Shown here: positions 45,247 through 54,068 of the stretch, piece after piece
Layout: each line of letters begins with the position of its first letter
How positions within the stretch are numbered: position 1 is the first letter of the stretch
NCBI GenBank assembly: GCA_964551315.1
Contig: CAZKCM010000019.1
Coordinates: forward strand, 4,867-68,866
Length of the DNA: 64,000 nt
Source of the DNA: Virgifigura sp964551315
GTDB taxonomy: Bacteria > Pseudomonadota > Alphaproteobacteria > Dongiales > Dongiaceae
Direction: 5' to 3'
Notes under the pieces: model-generated
The model's database searches: none
Seen by the model: the letters and a program-made list of their open reading frames with translations, nothing else
Told to the model about the DNA's origin: nothing
Translations under genes and position numbers: made by a program

Positions 45247-47109
45247 ATGCGGCGAAGGGTTTCGCGTGTCATCGCGCTCGTCTGCGTCCTGGTGCTCGGT
45301 GGGGCGCCCGGTGGGACCGCGTTCGCGCAGTCGACGCTCGACGCGGCGGTCCTGGCCTACGTCCGCGGCGACTATCCCGTCGCGCTCGAGCGGTTCGTCC
45401 TGCTGGCCTATGAGGGCGAAGCCGAGGCGCAATACTATCTCGGCCAGATGTACGAGCACGGCCTGGGCGTGCATCCGGAGCAGGCGGCTGCCGTCCGTTG
45501 GTATCGCGCCGCTGCCGAGCAGGGACACCGGAACGCCCGCTCGGCGCTGGCGGGGCTCGGCGAGCCGCTGACCGCGGCCGGTTGGACGGAGCCCGACATC
45601 AATTCGGCGATCACGGCCTATGAGGCCGGCGACTTTCGCGCGGCGCGGGACCTGTTCGCGGTACTCGCGGCGCGAGGCGACGCGGAAGCGCAATACCGGC
45701 TGGGCTTGATCTACGAGCAGGGGCCTCCGGGAATCGAGCGGGATCCGGCGGCGGCGTTTCGCTGGTTCCGGGAGGCTGCGGAACGCGATCATGCCCAGGC
45801 CCAGTACCGCCTCGGTCGCGTCCATGAACGCGGTGACGGCGTGGCGCCGGACGCCGAGGCGGCTGCCCGCTGGTACCGGCGCGCCGCCGACCAGGGAAGC
45901 ACCGACGCCAGGTTCGCGCTGCAGCGGGTCCTGGCCGCCGCGGACCTGCAGACGGCGGTTGCAGCCTATGACCGCGGGGATTTCGAGGCCGCTTATCAGG
46001 CGTTCCGCAGGCTCGCGAAAAGCGGGCATCTGCGGGCGCAGTATTTCCTTGGGCGCCTGTACGAGCGGGGCGAAGGCGTCGCCCGGGACCCCGTCGAGGC
46101 CGCCCGATGGTATCGCGGTGCGGCGCAGGCGGGCGACGCCGAGGCCCAGTTCGGTCTCGCTACCCTGTACGAACAGGGGCGGGGCGTGCCGGCGGACGAC
46201 GACATGGCCTATCGCTGGTATTCGGCGGCCCGCGCGCGTGGCCATCCGAAGGCCGGTGCCGCGATCGAGCGGCTGCTTGACCGGCGCTCCGCCAATCGTC
46301 CCACCGATGTGGGGCTGTCCGGGATCGACGCGGCCTTGGCCGCCTATGAACGCCGCGATTATGCCTTGGCCGCCGAGCGTTTCTTGGCGCTGGCCCGCCG
46401 CGGTGACACCGCCGCGCAGCGCCATCTCGGCTCGATGTACGAGCGGGGGCTCGGCGTGGCCACGGACCCCGTCGAGGCCCGGCGCTGGTATCGGACGGCG
46501 GCGGAGCAGGGCGATCCGAGCGCGCAGCTCGCGCTGGCGCAGACCTATGACGGCTACTTCCTCGGCGCCGCGCCCGACTATGCCGAGGCGGTCCGCTGGT
46601 ACCGTGCGGCCGCCGAGCGAGGCAATCCACAGGCCCAGCTTGCGCTGGGGCATGCCTACCGGGACGGAAAGGGGGTGGAGCGCGACGGCACCGAATCGGC
46701 ACGGTGGTACGAGCGCGCGCGCAGGACCGAGGCGGGTGTTGAGCGGCTCTTGCCGCCCCCTTGCGCCGCGCCGACGCAGGCGGCCTGCCGCGGAAATGCT
46801 TCCGAAACTGCCATCGGCGAGCTGATGCGGCTGGCGCGCCAAGGCAACACCGCTGCGCAGGTTCGGCTCGCCTACCTCTACTATACCGGCCGGGACATCC
46901 CGGTGCCGCGCAACGTCCACGAAGGGGCGGCCTGGTACCGCGCCGCGGCCGAGAAGGGCGACGCGATCGCCCGATACAATCTCGGCGTCGTCTATGAGCA
47001 CGGCATGGGCGTGGCGGCCGACCGGGCCGAGGCGATTCGCTGGTACCGGGCCGCCGCCGAAGCGGGCGCCAGCAGAGCCGAGGCCGCGCTCAGGCGGTTG
47101 GCGGAATGA
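45247..47109 (+). CDS. Exported Sel1-repeat protein
   Basis: 620 residues. A signal peptide (VIALVCVLVLGG, cleavage likely after AFA) directs it to the periplasm. The rest is built from Sel1-like repeats of about 36 residues, for example AEAQYYLGQMYEHGLGVHPE then AAAVRWYRAAAEQGH. These form a curved helical scaffold that binds other proteins. The repeats are grouped into higher-order units (see the repeat entry). GGGGGGTG precedes the ATG. The binding partner is unknown. Confidence 0.9.
   Translation: MRRRVSRVIALVCVLVLGGAPGGTAFAQSTLDAAVLAYVRGDYPVALERFVLLAYEGEAEAQYYLGQMYEHGLGVHPEQAAAVRWYRAAAEQGHRNARSALAGLGEPLTAAGWTEPDINSAITAYEAGDFRAARDLFAVLAARGDAEAQYRLGLIYEQGPPGIERDPAAAFRWFREAAERDHAQAQYRLGRVHERGDGVAPDAEAAARWYRRAADQGSTDARFALQRVLAAADLQTAVAAYDRGDFEAAYQAFRRLAKSGHLRAQYFLGRLYERGEGVARDPVEAARWYRGAAQAGDAEAQFGLATLYEQGRGVPADDDMAYRWYSAARARGHPKAGAAIERLLDRRSANRPTDVGLSGIDAALAAYERRDYALAAERFLALARRGDTAAQRHLGSMYERGLGVATDPVEARRWYRTAAEQGDPSAQLALAQTYDGYFLGAAPDYAEAVRWYRAAAERGNPQAQLALGHAYRDGKGVERDGTESARWYERARRTEAGVERLLPPPCAAPTQAACRGNASETAIGELMRLARQGNTAAQVRLAYLYYTGRDIPVPRNVHEGAAWYRAAAEKGDAIARYNLGVVYEHGMGVAADRAEAIRWYRAAAEAGASRAEAALRRLAE
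45334..47100 (+). repeat. Higher-order tandem repeats in the Sel1 protein gene
   Basis: Four longer units each open with the same non-Sel1 helix pair, of the pattern A-Y-x-R/A-G/R-D-Y/F-x-x-A (AVLAYVRGDYPVALERF, AITAYEAGDFRAARDLF, AVAAYDRGDFEAAYQAF, ALAAYERRDYALAAERF), starting near 45340, 45600, 45950 and 46325. Each is followed by two or three Sel1 repeats. A fifth, shorter unit starts near 46810. This points to internal duplication of a block larger than the basic repeat. Confidence 0.75.
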
Positions 47110-47163
47110 CGAAGCGTCGAACGGCCCGTTTGGCGAAGGACTAAAACCCGGGCGGGAGGCGCG

Positions 47164-48594
47164 TCATAACGGCGGCCGTTGGTCCGCCCAGGGGCGGACG
47201 ACTTCCAGCGCCGCGGCGACGCGCAGGGGCGTGAGGTCGTCGAATCGGCGCCCGACGATCTGCAGGCCCGTCGGCAGTCCGTCGGCCGTGAAGCCGGAGG
47301 GAACCGACAGCGCCGGGCACTGGCTCACGAGGTTGAAGACCGAAGTCATGTCCAGCCCGTGATACCGGCCGCTCTTTTCGTCCACCCAGTCGAAGTCAGC
47401 GTCCTTGCCGCCCACAGGCGGCGCCGGATGCGCCATGGTGGGGCAAAGCAGGGCGTCGTAGCGCTGCAGGATCGGCGACAGCTTTCTCCACTGATCGGTG
47501 CGGAGGAACTCGAGTCGCTTGAACGATACCGCGTCCATGGCGAATCCGGCCTCCATCAGCGCCACCACGTTCGGGTCCATGCGGCCGCGATACTCGGCGA
47601 GCTTGTGCCCGAAGAAGGTCGCGAGGTAGACGCCCCAATGGGCGTTCCAGGCATCGACCAGATCCTTGCTCCAGGACAGGTTCACCTCTTCCACGATCGC
47701 GCCGGCATCCGCCAAGGCGGCTGCTGCTGCGCGGGTGTTGGCCTCGACCTGCGGGTCGATGGCGTAGAAACCAAGATCGAGGCTGAGCGCCAGCCGCATT
47801 CCCTCGACGGAGGCCGGTGGCGGGATCGGAATATCGAGCGCCGGCTTGAGGGACTGGATATCGCGCTCGTCCGGCCCTTGGGTAACCTTCAGGAACAGCG
47901 CCGCGTCGGCGGCGGTCCGTGCCAGCGGTCCGAAATGCGAGAGCGAATCGAACTGGCTCGGCAGAATGGTGAAGGGAATGCGGCCGAAGCTGGGCTTGAG
48001 GCCGACGATGCCGCAGAAGGAGGCCGGAATGCGCACCGACCCGCCCATGTCGGTGCCCTCGGCCAGCGGCACGCAGCCGGACGCCACCGCGGCACCGGAC
48101 CCTCCGGAGGAGCCGCCGGGCGTCCGTTCCGGGTTCCAGGGGTTGCGCGTGATTCCCCAGAGCGGGCTTTCGGTGAAGCTGGAATAGGCGAATTCCGGCG
48201 TCGTCGTCTTGCCGACCAGGATGGCGCCTGCGCCGAGCAGCGCCTCGACGATCAGCGCGTCCTCTTCCGGCACCCAGGTCTCGTAGGCGTAGGAGCCCAG
48301 CGTTGTCCGCTTGCCCTTGGTCGGCGTGAGGTCCTTGATCGCGATCGGCACGCCATGCAAGGGACCCAGCGGCTTGCCCGCCATGACCGCTTGCTCCGCC
48401 TCGCGCGCCTTGGCCATCGCCTCCTCGGGATACACGAAGCAGAACGCGTTCAGCCGCGGGTTGACCTCCGCGATCCGGTCCAGGCTGTTGCGGACCACCT
48501 CCACGGGCGACAGTTCGCGGTTCCGGATGCGTCGGGCGAGCTCGGTGGCGGGGGTGTAGGCGAGGTCAAGGTCAGTCACGGATCGCGGCTCCAT
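47164..48594 (-). CDS. Amidase signature family enzyme
   Basis: 476 residues. The Ser-cisSer-Lys triad of the family is visible: Lys87 (PIAIKDLTPTKG), the GGSSGGS glycine/serine loop at 161-166 (Ser162/163) and nucleophile Ser186 (GTDMGGSVRIPASFCG). It hydrolyses a carboxamide; the substrate cannot be told. No GatB or GatC gene is nearby, so it is unlikely to be the tRNA amidotransferase subunit. ATG 48594 is preferred to an in-frame ATG at 48669 because homology starts there. Confidence 0.9.
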   Translation of the reverse strand: MEPRSVTDLDLAYTPATELARRIRNRELSPVEVVRNSLDRIAEVNPRLNAFCFVYPEEAMAKAREAEQAVMAGKPLGPLHGVPIAIKDLTPTKGKRTTLGSYAYETWVPEEDALIVEALLGAGAILVGKTTTPEFAYSSFTESPLWGITRNPWNPERTPGGSSGGSGAAVASGCVPLAEGTDMGGSVRIPASFCGIVGLKPSFGRIPFTILPSQFDSLSHFGPLARTAADAALFLKVTQGPDERDIQSLKPALDIPIPPPASVEGMRLALSLDLGFYAIDPQVEANTRAAAAALADAGAIVEEVNLSWSKDLVDAWNAHWGVYLATFFGHKLAEYRGRMDPNVVALMEAGFAMDAVSFKRLEFLRTDQWRKLSPILQRYDALLCPTMAHPAPPVGGKDADFDWVDEKSGRYHGLDMTSVFNLVSQCPALSVPSGFTADGLPTGLQIVGRRFDDLTPLRVAAALEVVRPWADQRPPL

Positions 48595-48735
48595 CGTGCA
48601 TCGGGCGCCATGATGGACGGCTCTTGCGGTTTCGTCAAAGCCGTCGCCCAAGGAAGGCGCCTCCGTCATGGACGGCCCGTTGCGCGCCGATTATTCTGCG
48701 TTTGCCCGCCTTGATACGGATGCGGTGCGGACGAC

Positions 48736-49611
48736 ATGCTCGATGGCTTCGAACTCACGCAAGAGCAGATCGCGCGGTTCCACGAGGACGGATTCCTCAT
48801 CGTCGAGCGGCTGATCTCGCCGGCCGAGGCCGAGTACGTGGCGGCGCGGTTCGAGGACCTGTTCCGTGGTCGGTTCGAGACCGGTCTCTATCCGGACGAG
48901 TGGAACTGGCAGGAGGGGCGCGACCCGCCCGATCGCACGCGGCAGATTTGCAACGGCTGGAAGTCGGACCGCACCGTCGCGAGCCTGGTGCTCCGCGCCG
49001 CCATCGGCCGCCTCTGCGCGACGCTCGCCGGATGGCCCGGTGCGCGGCTGTGCCAGGACAACGTGATCTGGAAACCGCCGGGGGCGAAGCCGCTCGGCTA
49101 CCACCAGGACAACAGCTACGCCCAGTGGTTCGTGCCCGGCGAGATGATCACCTGTTGGATCGCGCTCGATCCGACCAGCGCGACCGGCGGCACCATCGAA
49201 TATGTCCGCGGCTCTCACCGCTGGGGACGGTTCCCGCCGATCGCGCAGTTCCATGCGCCGGAGGACTACCGGAAGGAGCTGGCGGCCGCCGCGGCGCAGG
49301 TCGGCCGGACGCCGGAGATCGTGCCGGTCGAGGTGCCGGCGGGCGGCTGCGCCTTCCACCACGGCTGGACCTGGCACGGCTCGGACCGGAACCGTAGCGA
49401 CCGCCCGCGCCGCTCGGCGGTGGCCCATTGCATGTCGTCGGCGGCGCGGTTCCACCCGACGAACGTCAGCTACATCTACAACCGCTACAAGCGGGTCGGC
49501 GACGACCGCATGGACGAAAGCTTCTTTCCGATCCTGTGGACTCGCGACGGCTATCGCACGCCCTGGCTCGACGACCACATGAACGGCAGCTTGACCGCCG
49601 CGGCGGTGTAG
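48736..49611 (+). CDS. Phytanoyl-CoA dioxygenase (PhyH) family protein
   Basis: 291 residues, an Fe(II)/2-oxoglutarate-dependent oxygenase. Iron ligands His123 and Asp125 (GYHQDNSYAQW) and distal His214 (WTWHGSDRNRS), with Arg220 for 2-oxoglutarate. N-terminal QIARFHEDGFLIVERLISPA is typical. Substrates in bacteria are mostly unknown hydroxylation targets. It is divergent from the amidase gene, with 141 bases between. Confidence 0.88.
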   Translation: MLDGFELTQEQIARFHEDGFLIVERLISPAEAEYVAARFEDLFRGRFETGLYPDEWNWQEGRDPPDRTRQICNGWKSDRTVASLVLRAAIGRLCATLAGWPGARLCQDNVIWKPPGAKPLGYHQDNSYAQWFVPGEMITCWIALDPTSATGGTIEYVRGSHRWGRFPPIAQFHAPEDYRKELAAAAAQVGRTPEIVPVEVPAGGCAFHHGWTWHGSDRNRSDRPRRSAVAHCMSSAARFHPTNVSYIYNRYKRVGDDRMDESFFPILWTRDGYRTPWLDDHMNGSLTAAAV

Positions 49612-49630
49612 GCCCGGGTTCGCGCCGGCC

Positions 49631-49975
49631 CTAGTCGTGCCCGCGGTGCAGGATCCGGTCGCGCAGCCCGGTCTCATAGCCGAGACCGGCAGGGGTCAGG
49701 ATCGCTGCCACCGGGAACTGCGACCGGATCAGCCCCTTGCGCTGCAGCGCGACCCAGACCGCTTCGTTGCCGAGGCCCGTTGCGTCCTGCGACAGCACGA
49801 TCGATCCCCCGAGGTGGAAATGGTCCCCGTGCGGCTGGGGAAGGTTCGAGACCAGGACGTGCCCGGGCTCGTCCGCCGGGGCGGCATGCCCCTCGAGCCG
49901 AGCAAGCTCCTGCAGCAAGGTCAGGGTCTTGAGCTGCAGCGGGTTCAGGTTCAGCGGGTTCTTTTTCGGCGGCAT
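49631..49975 (-). CDS. Conserved hypothetical protein
   Basis: 114 residues, no signal peptide or membrane helix. It opens PPKKNPLNLNPLQLKTLTLL and has a histidine-bearing central segment (LPQPHGDHFHLGGSIVLSQD) and a helix-turn-like end (NEAVWVALQRKGLIRS). I recognise no named domain. It is convergent with the PhyH gene (19 bases apart) and 85 bases downstream of yajQ on the same strand. ATG 49975 is chosen because AAGGAAA lies upstream; an in-frame ATG exists at 50029. Confidence 0.65.
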   Translation of the reverse strand: MPPKKNPLNLNPLQLKTLTLLQELARLEGHAAPADEPGHVLVSNLPQPHGDHFHLGGSIVLSQDATGLGNEAVWVALQRKGLIRSQFPVAAILTPAGLGYETGLRDRILHRGHD

Positions 49976-50060
49976 TGGGGCGCTCGTTTCCTTCTTCCGA
50001 TCAGGCCGCGCCGAGCATTCGCGTAGCAAGGCTGCTTGTCCGGCGCCAAGGGCGGCCGCG

Positions 50061-50546
50061 TCAGTCGCGGAAGTTCACATATTGAAGCGGTTGCTCGATC
50101 TTCATGTTCTTGACGCGGGCGATGGCGGCCTGGAGGTCGTCCCGCTTCTTGCCGCTGACACGCAGTTCGTCGCCCTGAATCGCGGCCTGCACCTTGATCT
50201 TGCTGTCCTTGATCTCCTTGACGATGCGCTTGGCGAGGGCCGAATCGATCCCCTGCTTCACGATCACCTGCTGGCGCAGGGTGCTGCCAGCGGCCTTTTC
50301 CGGGTCCTTGAACTCCAGCGCGCCCGGATCGAGCTTGCGCCGCGCGAAATAGCCCTTCAGCAACTCGTGCATCTGCTTCAGCTTGAGGTCGTCGTCGGCG
50401 ATGATGGTAATCGTGTTGTCCTTGCGCTCGATCGAACACTTGCTGCCCTTGAAGTCGAAGCGCGTGTCGATCTCGCGCTTCATACCGTTGAGGGCGTTAT
50501 CGACCTCGGCGAGGTCCGTTTTAGAGACGATGTCGAAGGAGGGCAT
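50061..50546 (-). CDS. yajQ: YajQ family nucleotide-binding protein (DUF520)
   Basis: 161 residues in the normal size range. MPSFDIVSKTDLAEVDNALN and FDFKGSKCSIERKDNTITI are family landmarks, with KRIVKEIKDSKIKVQAAIQG and the C-terminal PLQYVNFRD. YajQ proteins bind nucleic acids or nucleotides, and some bind cyclic di-GMP and act as effectors. Cytoplasmic. ATG 50546 is set by the conserved MPSFD start. Confidence 0.95.
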   Translation of the reverse strand: MPSFDIVSKTDLAEVDNALNGMKREIDTRFDFKGSKCSIERKDNTITIIADDDLKLKQMHELLKGYFARRKLDPGALEFKDPEKAAGSTLRQQVIVKQGIDSALAKRIVKEIKDSKIKVQAAIQGDELRVSGKKRDDLQAAIARVKNMKIEQPLQYVNFRD

Positions 50547-50718
50547 GGTCCATTCCGTGGTCGTTGCAATCGCTGGCCGCCAATTTGCCACAGTCGGATC
50601 GGTTCTGCACGGCCTCTGCGGACGATTCCGAAGACGCTTCAGGCCCCTAAATCCGTCGTAAACGAGCCCTGGATAGCCTGCGGCCACCTGGATTGAATGT
50701 CGTCATGGCGAAGCTGCT

Positions 50719-51177
50719 ATGTCCACTCTTGCCCTTCTCCTGACCGCGCTGGTCAGCGCGCTCGCGCTCATCGGTCTTGGCGGCGGCCTTTACGAAGTTC
50801 GGGTTGTCGATCCCGCTTGGCCCCGTCGTCCGGAGATCATTCAGCCCGACCGCGGCGGCCTGTCCCGCCGGCGGTTCTGGATCCCGGCCCACCTCGCATT
50901 CGAGCTGGCGCTCATCGCCGCCCTCGTCGTTGCGTGGTCACTGCCCGCGGTTCGTGCCTGGCTGCTTGCCGGCCTCGCCAGCCATGCGATCATGCGGATC
51001 TGGTCGGTGTTCGACTTCATTCCGAAGGCCCTCGCCTTCGAACGGGCCGAGCCGGCGACGATCGCCGAAGGGGCCGCCCGCCGCTGGACGCGGCGGAGCC
51101 GCTGGCGGCTTCCCCTCGACGTGATCACCTGCGCCACGACGCTCGCCGCCTTCGCCGCGGCGGCGCGGCTTGCCTGA
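50719..51177 (+). CDS. Four-helix membrane protein of unknown function
   Basis: 152 residues with hydrophobic segments at about 3-23, 58-76, 78-95 and 132-150. A polar loop carries VRVVDPAWPRRPEIIQPDRG, which resembles the first loop of DUF1772-like small membrane proteins. I do not recognise a function. It is divergent from yajQ. Confidence 0.65.
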   Translation: MSTLALLLTALVSALALIGLGGGLYEVRVVDPAWPRRPEIIQPDRGGLSRRRFWIPAHLAFELALIAALVVAWSLPAVRAWLLAGLASHAIMRIWSVFDFIPKALAFERAEPATIAEGAARRWTRRSRWRLPLDVITCATTLAAFAAAARLA

Positions 51178-51297
51178 CCGGGGCGCCGGTGCCCGCGGGG
51201 GGACCGAACAAGAGCCCAAACCCATATCTGGAATCCCTGCGACAAATGCCGATCGGTTGGTTAGGATGCGGCCAAAATTCGGAAGGCAGGGTCGACC

Positions 51298-52296
51298 ATG
51301 CGTATCCAGCATCCTTACCTCATGTTTCTCGGCGACGCGCCGGATCAGCTGGCAGCCAAGACGGCGCAGGGCATCGTTCACTGGCGCCGCGACTGGTGCT
51401 TGGGACAGCTTCGGCTCCCTGGCTGTAAGGCCGATCTCGGGCTGCCCGACATGACCGTCGAGGAAGCGGCGGCGGCCGGGGTCAAGACGGTGGTCGTCGG
51501 CGTCGCCAATCGGGGCGGTGTGCTGTCCGAGAGCTGGATCCCCGTCCTTGCCAAGGCGCTGGAACTCGGCATGGACCTAGCCAGCGGCCTGCACCGGCGG
51601 CTGAGCGAGACGCCGGCCCTCCGCCAAGCCGCGGCCGAGCACGGCCGGCAGCTCTTCGACGTGCGGCATCCGACGCGCGACTTCGAGGTCGGCACCGGGG
51701 TCAAGCGTCCCGGGAAGCGGCTTCTGACCGTCGGAACCGACTGCTCCGTCGGCAAGATGTACACCGCCCTGGCCTGCGAGGCGGAGATGCGCCGGCGCGG
51801 TATGAAGGCGGATTTCCGGGCGACCGGCCAGACCGGAATCTTCATCGCCGGAGGCGGCGTCTCGATCGACGCCGTGGTCGCCGATTTCATCTCCGGCGCC
51901 GTCGAATGGCTCTGCCCGGCGAACGACCCGGACCATTGGGACCTGGTCGAGGGGCAGGGCTCGCTGTTCCATCCCTCCTTCGCCGGAGTCAGCCTTGGGC
52001 TGCTGCACGGCGCCCAGCCGGACGCGCTGGTCATGTGCCATGAGCCGACGCGGCCGCATATGCGCGGCCTGCCGGGACGCCCGCTGCCGGATCTCGAAAC
52101 CTGCATCGAGGCGAATCTCGAGGCGGCGCGGCTCACCAATCCGGATGTCCGCTGCGTGGGAATCAGCATCAACACCGCGCACCTTGAGGCCGGCGAGGCC
52201 GAGGCGCTGCTGAAGGCGACCGAGGATCGGCTGGGTCTGCCGACGGTCGATCCGTTCCGCACCGGCGTGGCGCCGATCGTCGACGCGGTGGTCTGA
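51298..52296 (+). CDS. dgcN: DUF1611 family protein, DgcN-like N-acetyl-D-glutamate deacylase candidate
   Basis: 332 residues. A P-loop-like motif (LTVGTDCSVGKMYTALACEA) lies near residue 145, then FRATGQTGIFIAGGGVSIDA and VEGQGSLFHPSFAGVSLGLL, all characteristic of DUF1611. In marine bacteria, DgcN together with DgcA has been assigned to D-glutamate breakdown through N-acetyl derivatives. The dgcA-like gene starts one base after this stop, so the same pairing is seen here. Function is by analogy. Confidence 0.82.
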   Translation: MRIQHPYLMFLGDAPDQLAAKTAQGIVHWRRDWCLGQLRLPGCKADLGLPDMTVEEAAAAGVKTVVVGVANRGGVLSESWIPVLAKALELGMDLASGLHRRLSETPALRQAAAEHGRQLFDVRHPTRDFEVGTGVKRPGKRLLTVGTDCSVGKMYTALACEAEMRRRGMKADFRATGQTGIFIAGGGVSIDAVVADFISGAVEWLCPANDPDHWDLVEGQGSLFHPSFAGVSLGLLHGAQPDALVMCHEPTRPHMRGLPGRPLPDLETCIEANLEAARLTNPDVRCVGISINTAHLEAGEAEALLKATEDRLGLPTVDPFRTGVAPIVDAVV

Positions 52297-52297
52297 C

Positions 52298-53299
52298 ATG
52301 GTTCGCCTCGCCGTCGAATCCGAACGCTGGCCGATCGCCGGACGCTTCGCCATCTCGCGCGGCGCCAAGACCGCGGCCGAGGTCGTCGTCGTGACCTTGC
52401 GCGATTCCGGTGCGGGCGGACAGCAGGCCGTCGGCCGCGGCGAGTGCGTGCCCTACGCCCGTTACGGCGAAAGCGTGGCCGGCGTGATCGAGCAGATCGA
52501 ATCGCTGCGCCCGGCGCTCGAGCGAGGCGAGCTGGATAGGACGGCCCTGCAGGACGCGCTGCCGGCCGGCGCCGCGCGTAACGCCGTGGATTGCGCGCTG
52601 TGGGATCTGGAGGCCAAGCGCGCCGGCCGTCCGGCCTGGGCGCTGGCCGGGTTGGAGACCGCGCCGCATCCCGTCACCACCGCCTATACCCTCAGCCTCG
52701 ATTCGCCGGAGGCGATGGCGGAAGCGGCCCGGGCGCAGGCGCACCGGCCGCTGCTCAAGCTGAAGCTCAGCGGTCCGGGCGACCTCGACCGGGTCCGTGC
52801 CGTCCACGCCAATGCGCCCGCGGCGCGGCTCATCGTCGACGCCAACGAGGCCTGGACGCCGGAGATTTTCGCCGATCTGGCGCCGCAACTCCCGGCCCTT
52901 GGCGTCGAGATGATCGAGCAGCCGCTGCCGGCCGGCGCCGATGCGGCCCTGGCCGAGCTGGACCGGCCGGTCGCAGTCTGCGCCGACGAGTCCTGCCACG
53001 ACCGGGCGACCCTGCCGGCACTCCGCGGGAAATACGACGCCGTGAACATCAAGCTCGACAAGACCGGCGGCCTGACCGAGGCGCTGGCCCTGGCCGCGGC
53101 CGCGACGGCGGAAGGCTTCGCGCTTATGGTCGGCTGCATGCTCGCGACCTCGCTCGCCATGGCGCCAGCGCTCCTCGTCGCGCAGACCGCGCGCTGGACC
53201 GACCTCGACGGGCCGCTGCTGCTCAGCAAGGACCGGCAACCCGGCCTTCGCTTCGAAGGCAGCCTGATCCACCCGGCACCACCCGAGCTGTGGGGCTGA
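52298..53299 (+). CDS. dgcA: Enolase-superfamily racemase/epimerase, DgcA-like
   Basis: 333 residues of the muconate-lactonizing subgroup. Metal ligands Asp181 (IVDANEAW), Glu207 (MIEQPL) and Asp230 (CADES); acid/base lysines Lys156 (LLKLKLSG) and Lys252 (VNIKLDKTGG). The pattern matches dipeptide epimerases and DgcA, the N-acetyl-D-glutamate racemase. Pairing with a DUF1611 gene favours DgcA. One base separates it from the upstream stop. Confidence 0.85.
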   Translation: MVRLAVESERWPIAGRFAISRGAKTAAEVVVVTLRDSGAGGQQAVGRGECVPYARYGESVAGVIEQIESLRPALERGELDRTALQDALPAGAARNAVDCALWDLEAKRAGRPAWALAGLETAPHPVTTAYTLSLDSPEAMAEAARAQAHRPLLKLKLSGPGDLDRVRAVHANAPAARLIVDANEAWTPEIFADLAPQLPALGVEMIEQPLPAGADAALAELDRPVAVCADESCHDRATLPALRGKYDAVNIKLDKTGGLTEALALAAAATAEGFALMVGCMLATSLAMAPALLVAQTARWTDLDGPLLLSKDRQPGLRFEGSLIHPAPPELWG

Positions 53300-53324
53300 C
53301 GGGCGCGCTCGAGGTCGATCGCCG

Positions 53325-54068
53325 TCACATGGAAAGCCGCTTGAAGATGCGTTCCGGTATCAACCGGATGATCGCCATGATCCAGCGCCAGAACCAGGGA
53401 ACATAGACCACCTCCCGGCGTCTGCACACGGCCCGCCATATGGCGGCCGCCGCGTCGGCCGGCGGGGCGGCCAGCGCCATGCCCGGAAGGCCGAAGGTCA
53501 TAGCGGTGTCCAGGAAGCCCGGCTTGACCGTCGTCACGGCAACGCCGGATCGGTAGAGGCGCGCGCGCAGCCCCTGGGCATAGGCGTGCAGGCCCGCCTT
53601 TGCGGAGCCGTAAACGTAATTCTTCGGGCGTCCCCGGTCGCCGGCGACGGAGCCGACGACCACGATGCGGCCGCACCGCCGTTCTTCGAGGCTTCGCGCG
53701 AAGCGGGACAGAAGCGACAGGGCGCCGACGTAGTTCGTCTCGACGACCGCCCGGGCGAGGTCGGGATCTTTGTCCATCTCCGCCTGGTCCGGCATCAGGC
53801 CGAACGCCAGGAACACGCCGATCTCGCCGGGCCGCCCGGCGAGGCACCGGGCGACGACGTCGTCATGGGTTTCGTAACGGGTTGCGTCCAACGCGACGAC
53901 CGCGGTTTCCACGCCGTGGCGCAGCGCAATGTCCTGCGCGGAGCGCCGCAGGTCGTCGAGATCCCGTCCGGCGAGCACGATCCCGTTACCCTCGCGCGCC
54001 GCGCATTTGGCGAAGGCGCGGGCGAGGGCAGAGGACCCGCCCAAGACGATCCAGGTGGCGGCGGTCAC
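53325..54068 (-). CDS. dprE2: DprE2-like short-chain dehydrogenase (decaprenylphosphoryl keto-ribose reductase)
   Basis: 247 residues. N-terminal cofactor motif VLGGSSALARAFAK, active-site Ser140 (VVVGSVAGDRG), Tyr153 and Lys157 (YVYGSAKAGLHAYAQ). In mycobacteria DprE2 reduces the 2-keto intermediate made by DprE1 to give decaprenylphosphoryl-arabinose. The C-terminus ends in a hydrophobic/basic segment (WFWRWIMAIIRLIPERIFKR) that may bind the membrane. The start is GTG 54068, overlapping the dprE1 stop by four bases (GTGA). It is the last gene of the cassette. Confidence 0.87.
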   Translation of the reverse strand: MTAATWIVLGGSSALARAFAKCAAREGNGIVLAGRDLDDLRRSAQDIALRHGVETAVVALDATRYETHDDVVARCLAGRPGEIGVFLAFGLMPDQAEMDKDPDLARAVVETNYVGALSLLSRFARSLEERRCGRIVVVGSVAGDRGRPKNYVYGSAKAGLHAYAQGLRARLYRSGVAVTTVKPGFLDTAMTFGLPGMALAAPPADAAAAIWRAVCRRREVVYVPWFWRWIMAIIRLIPERIFKRLSM

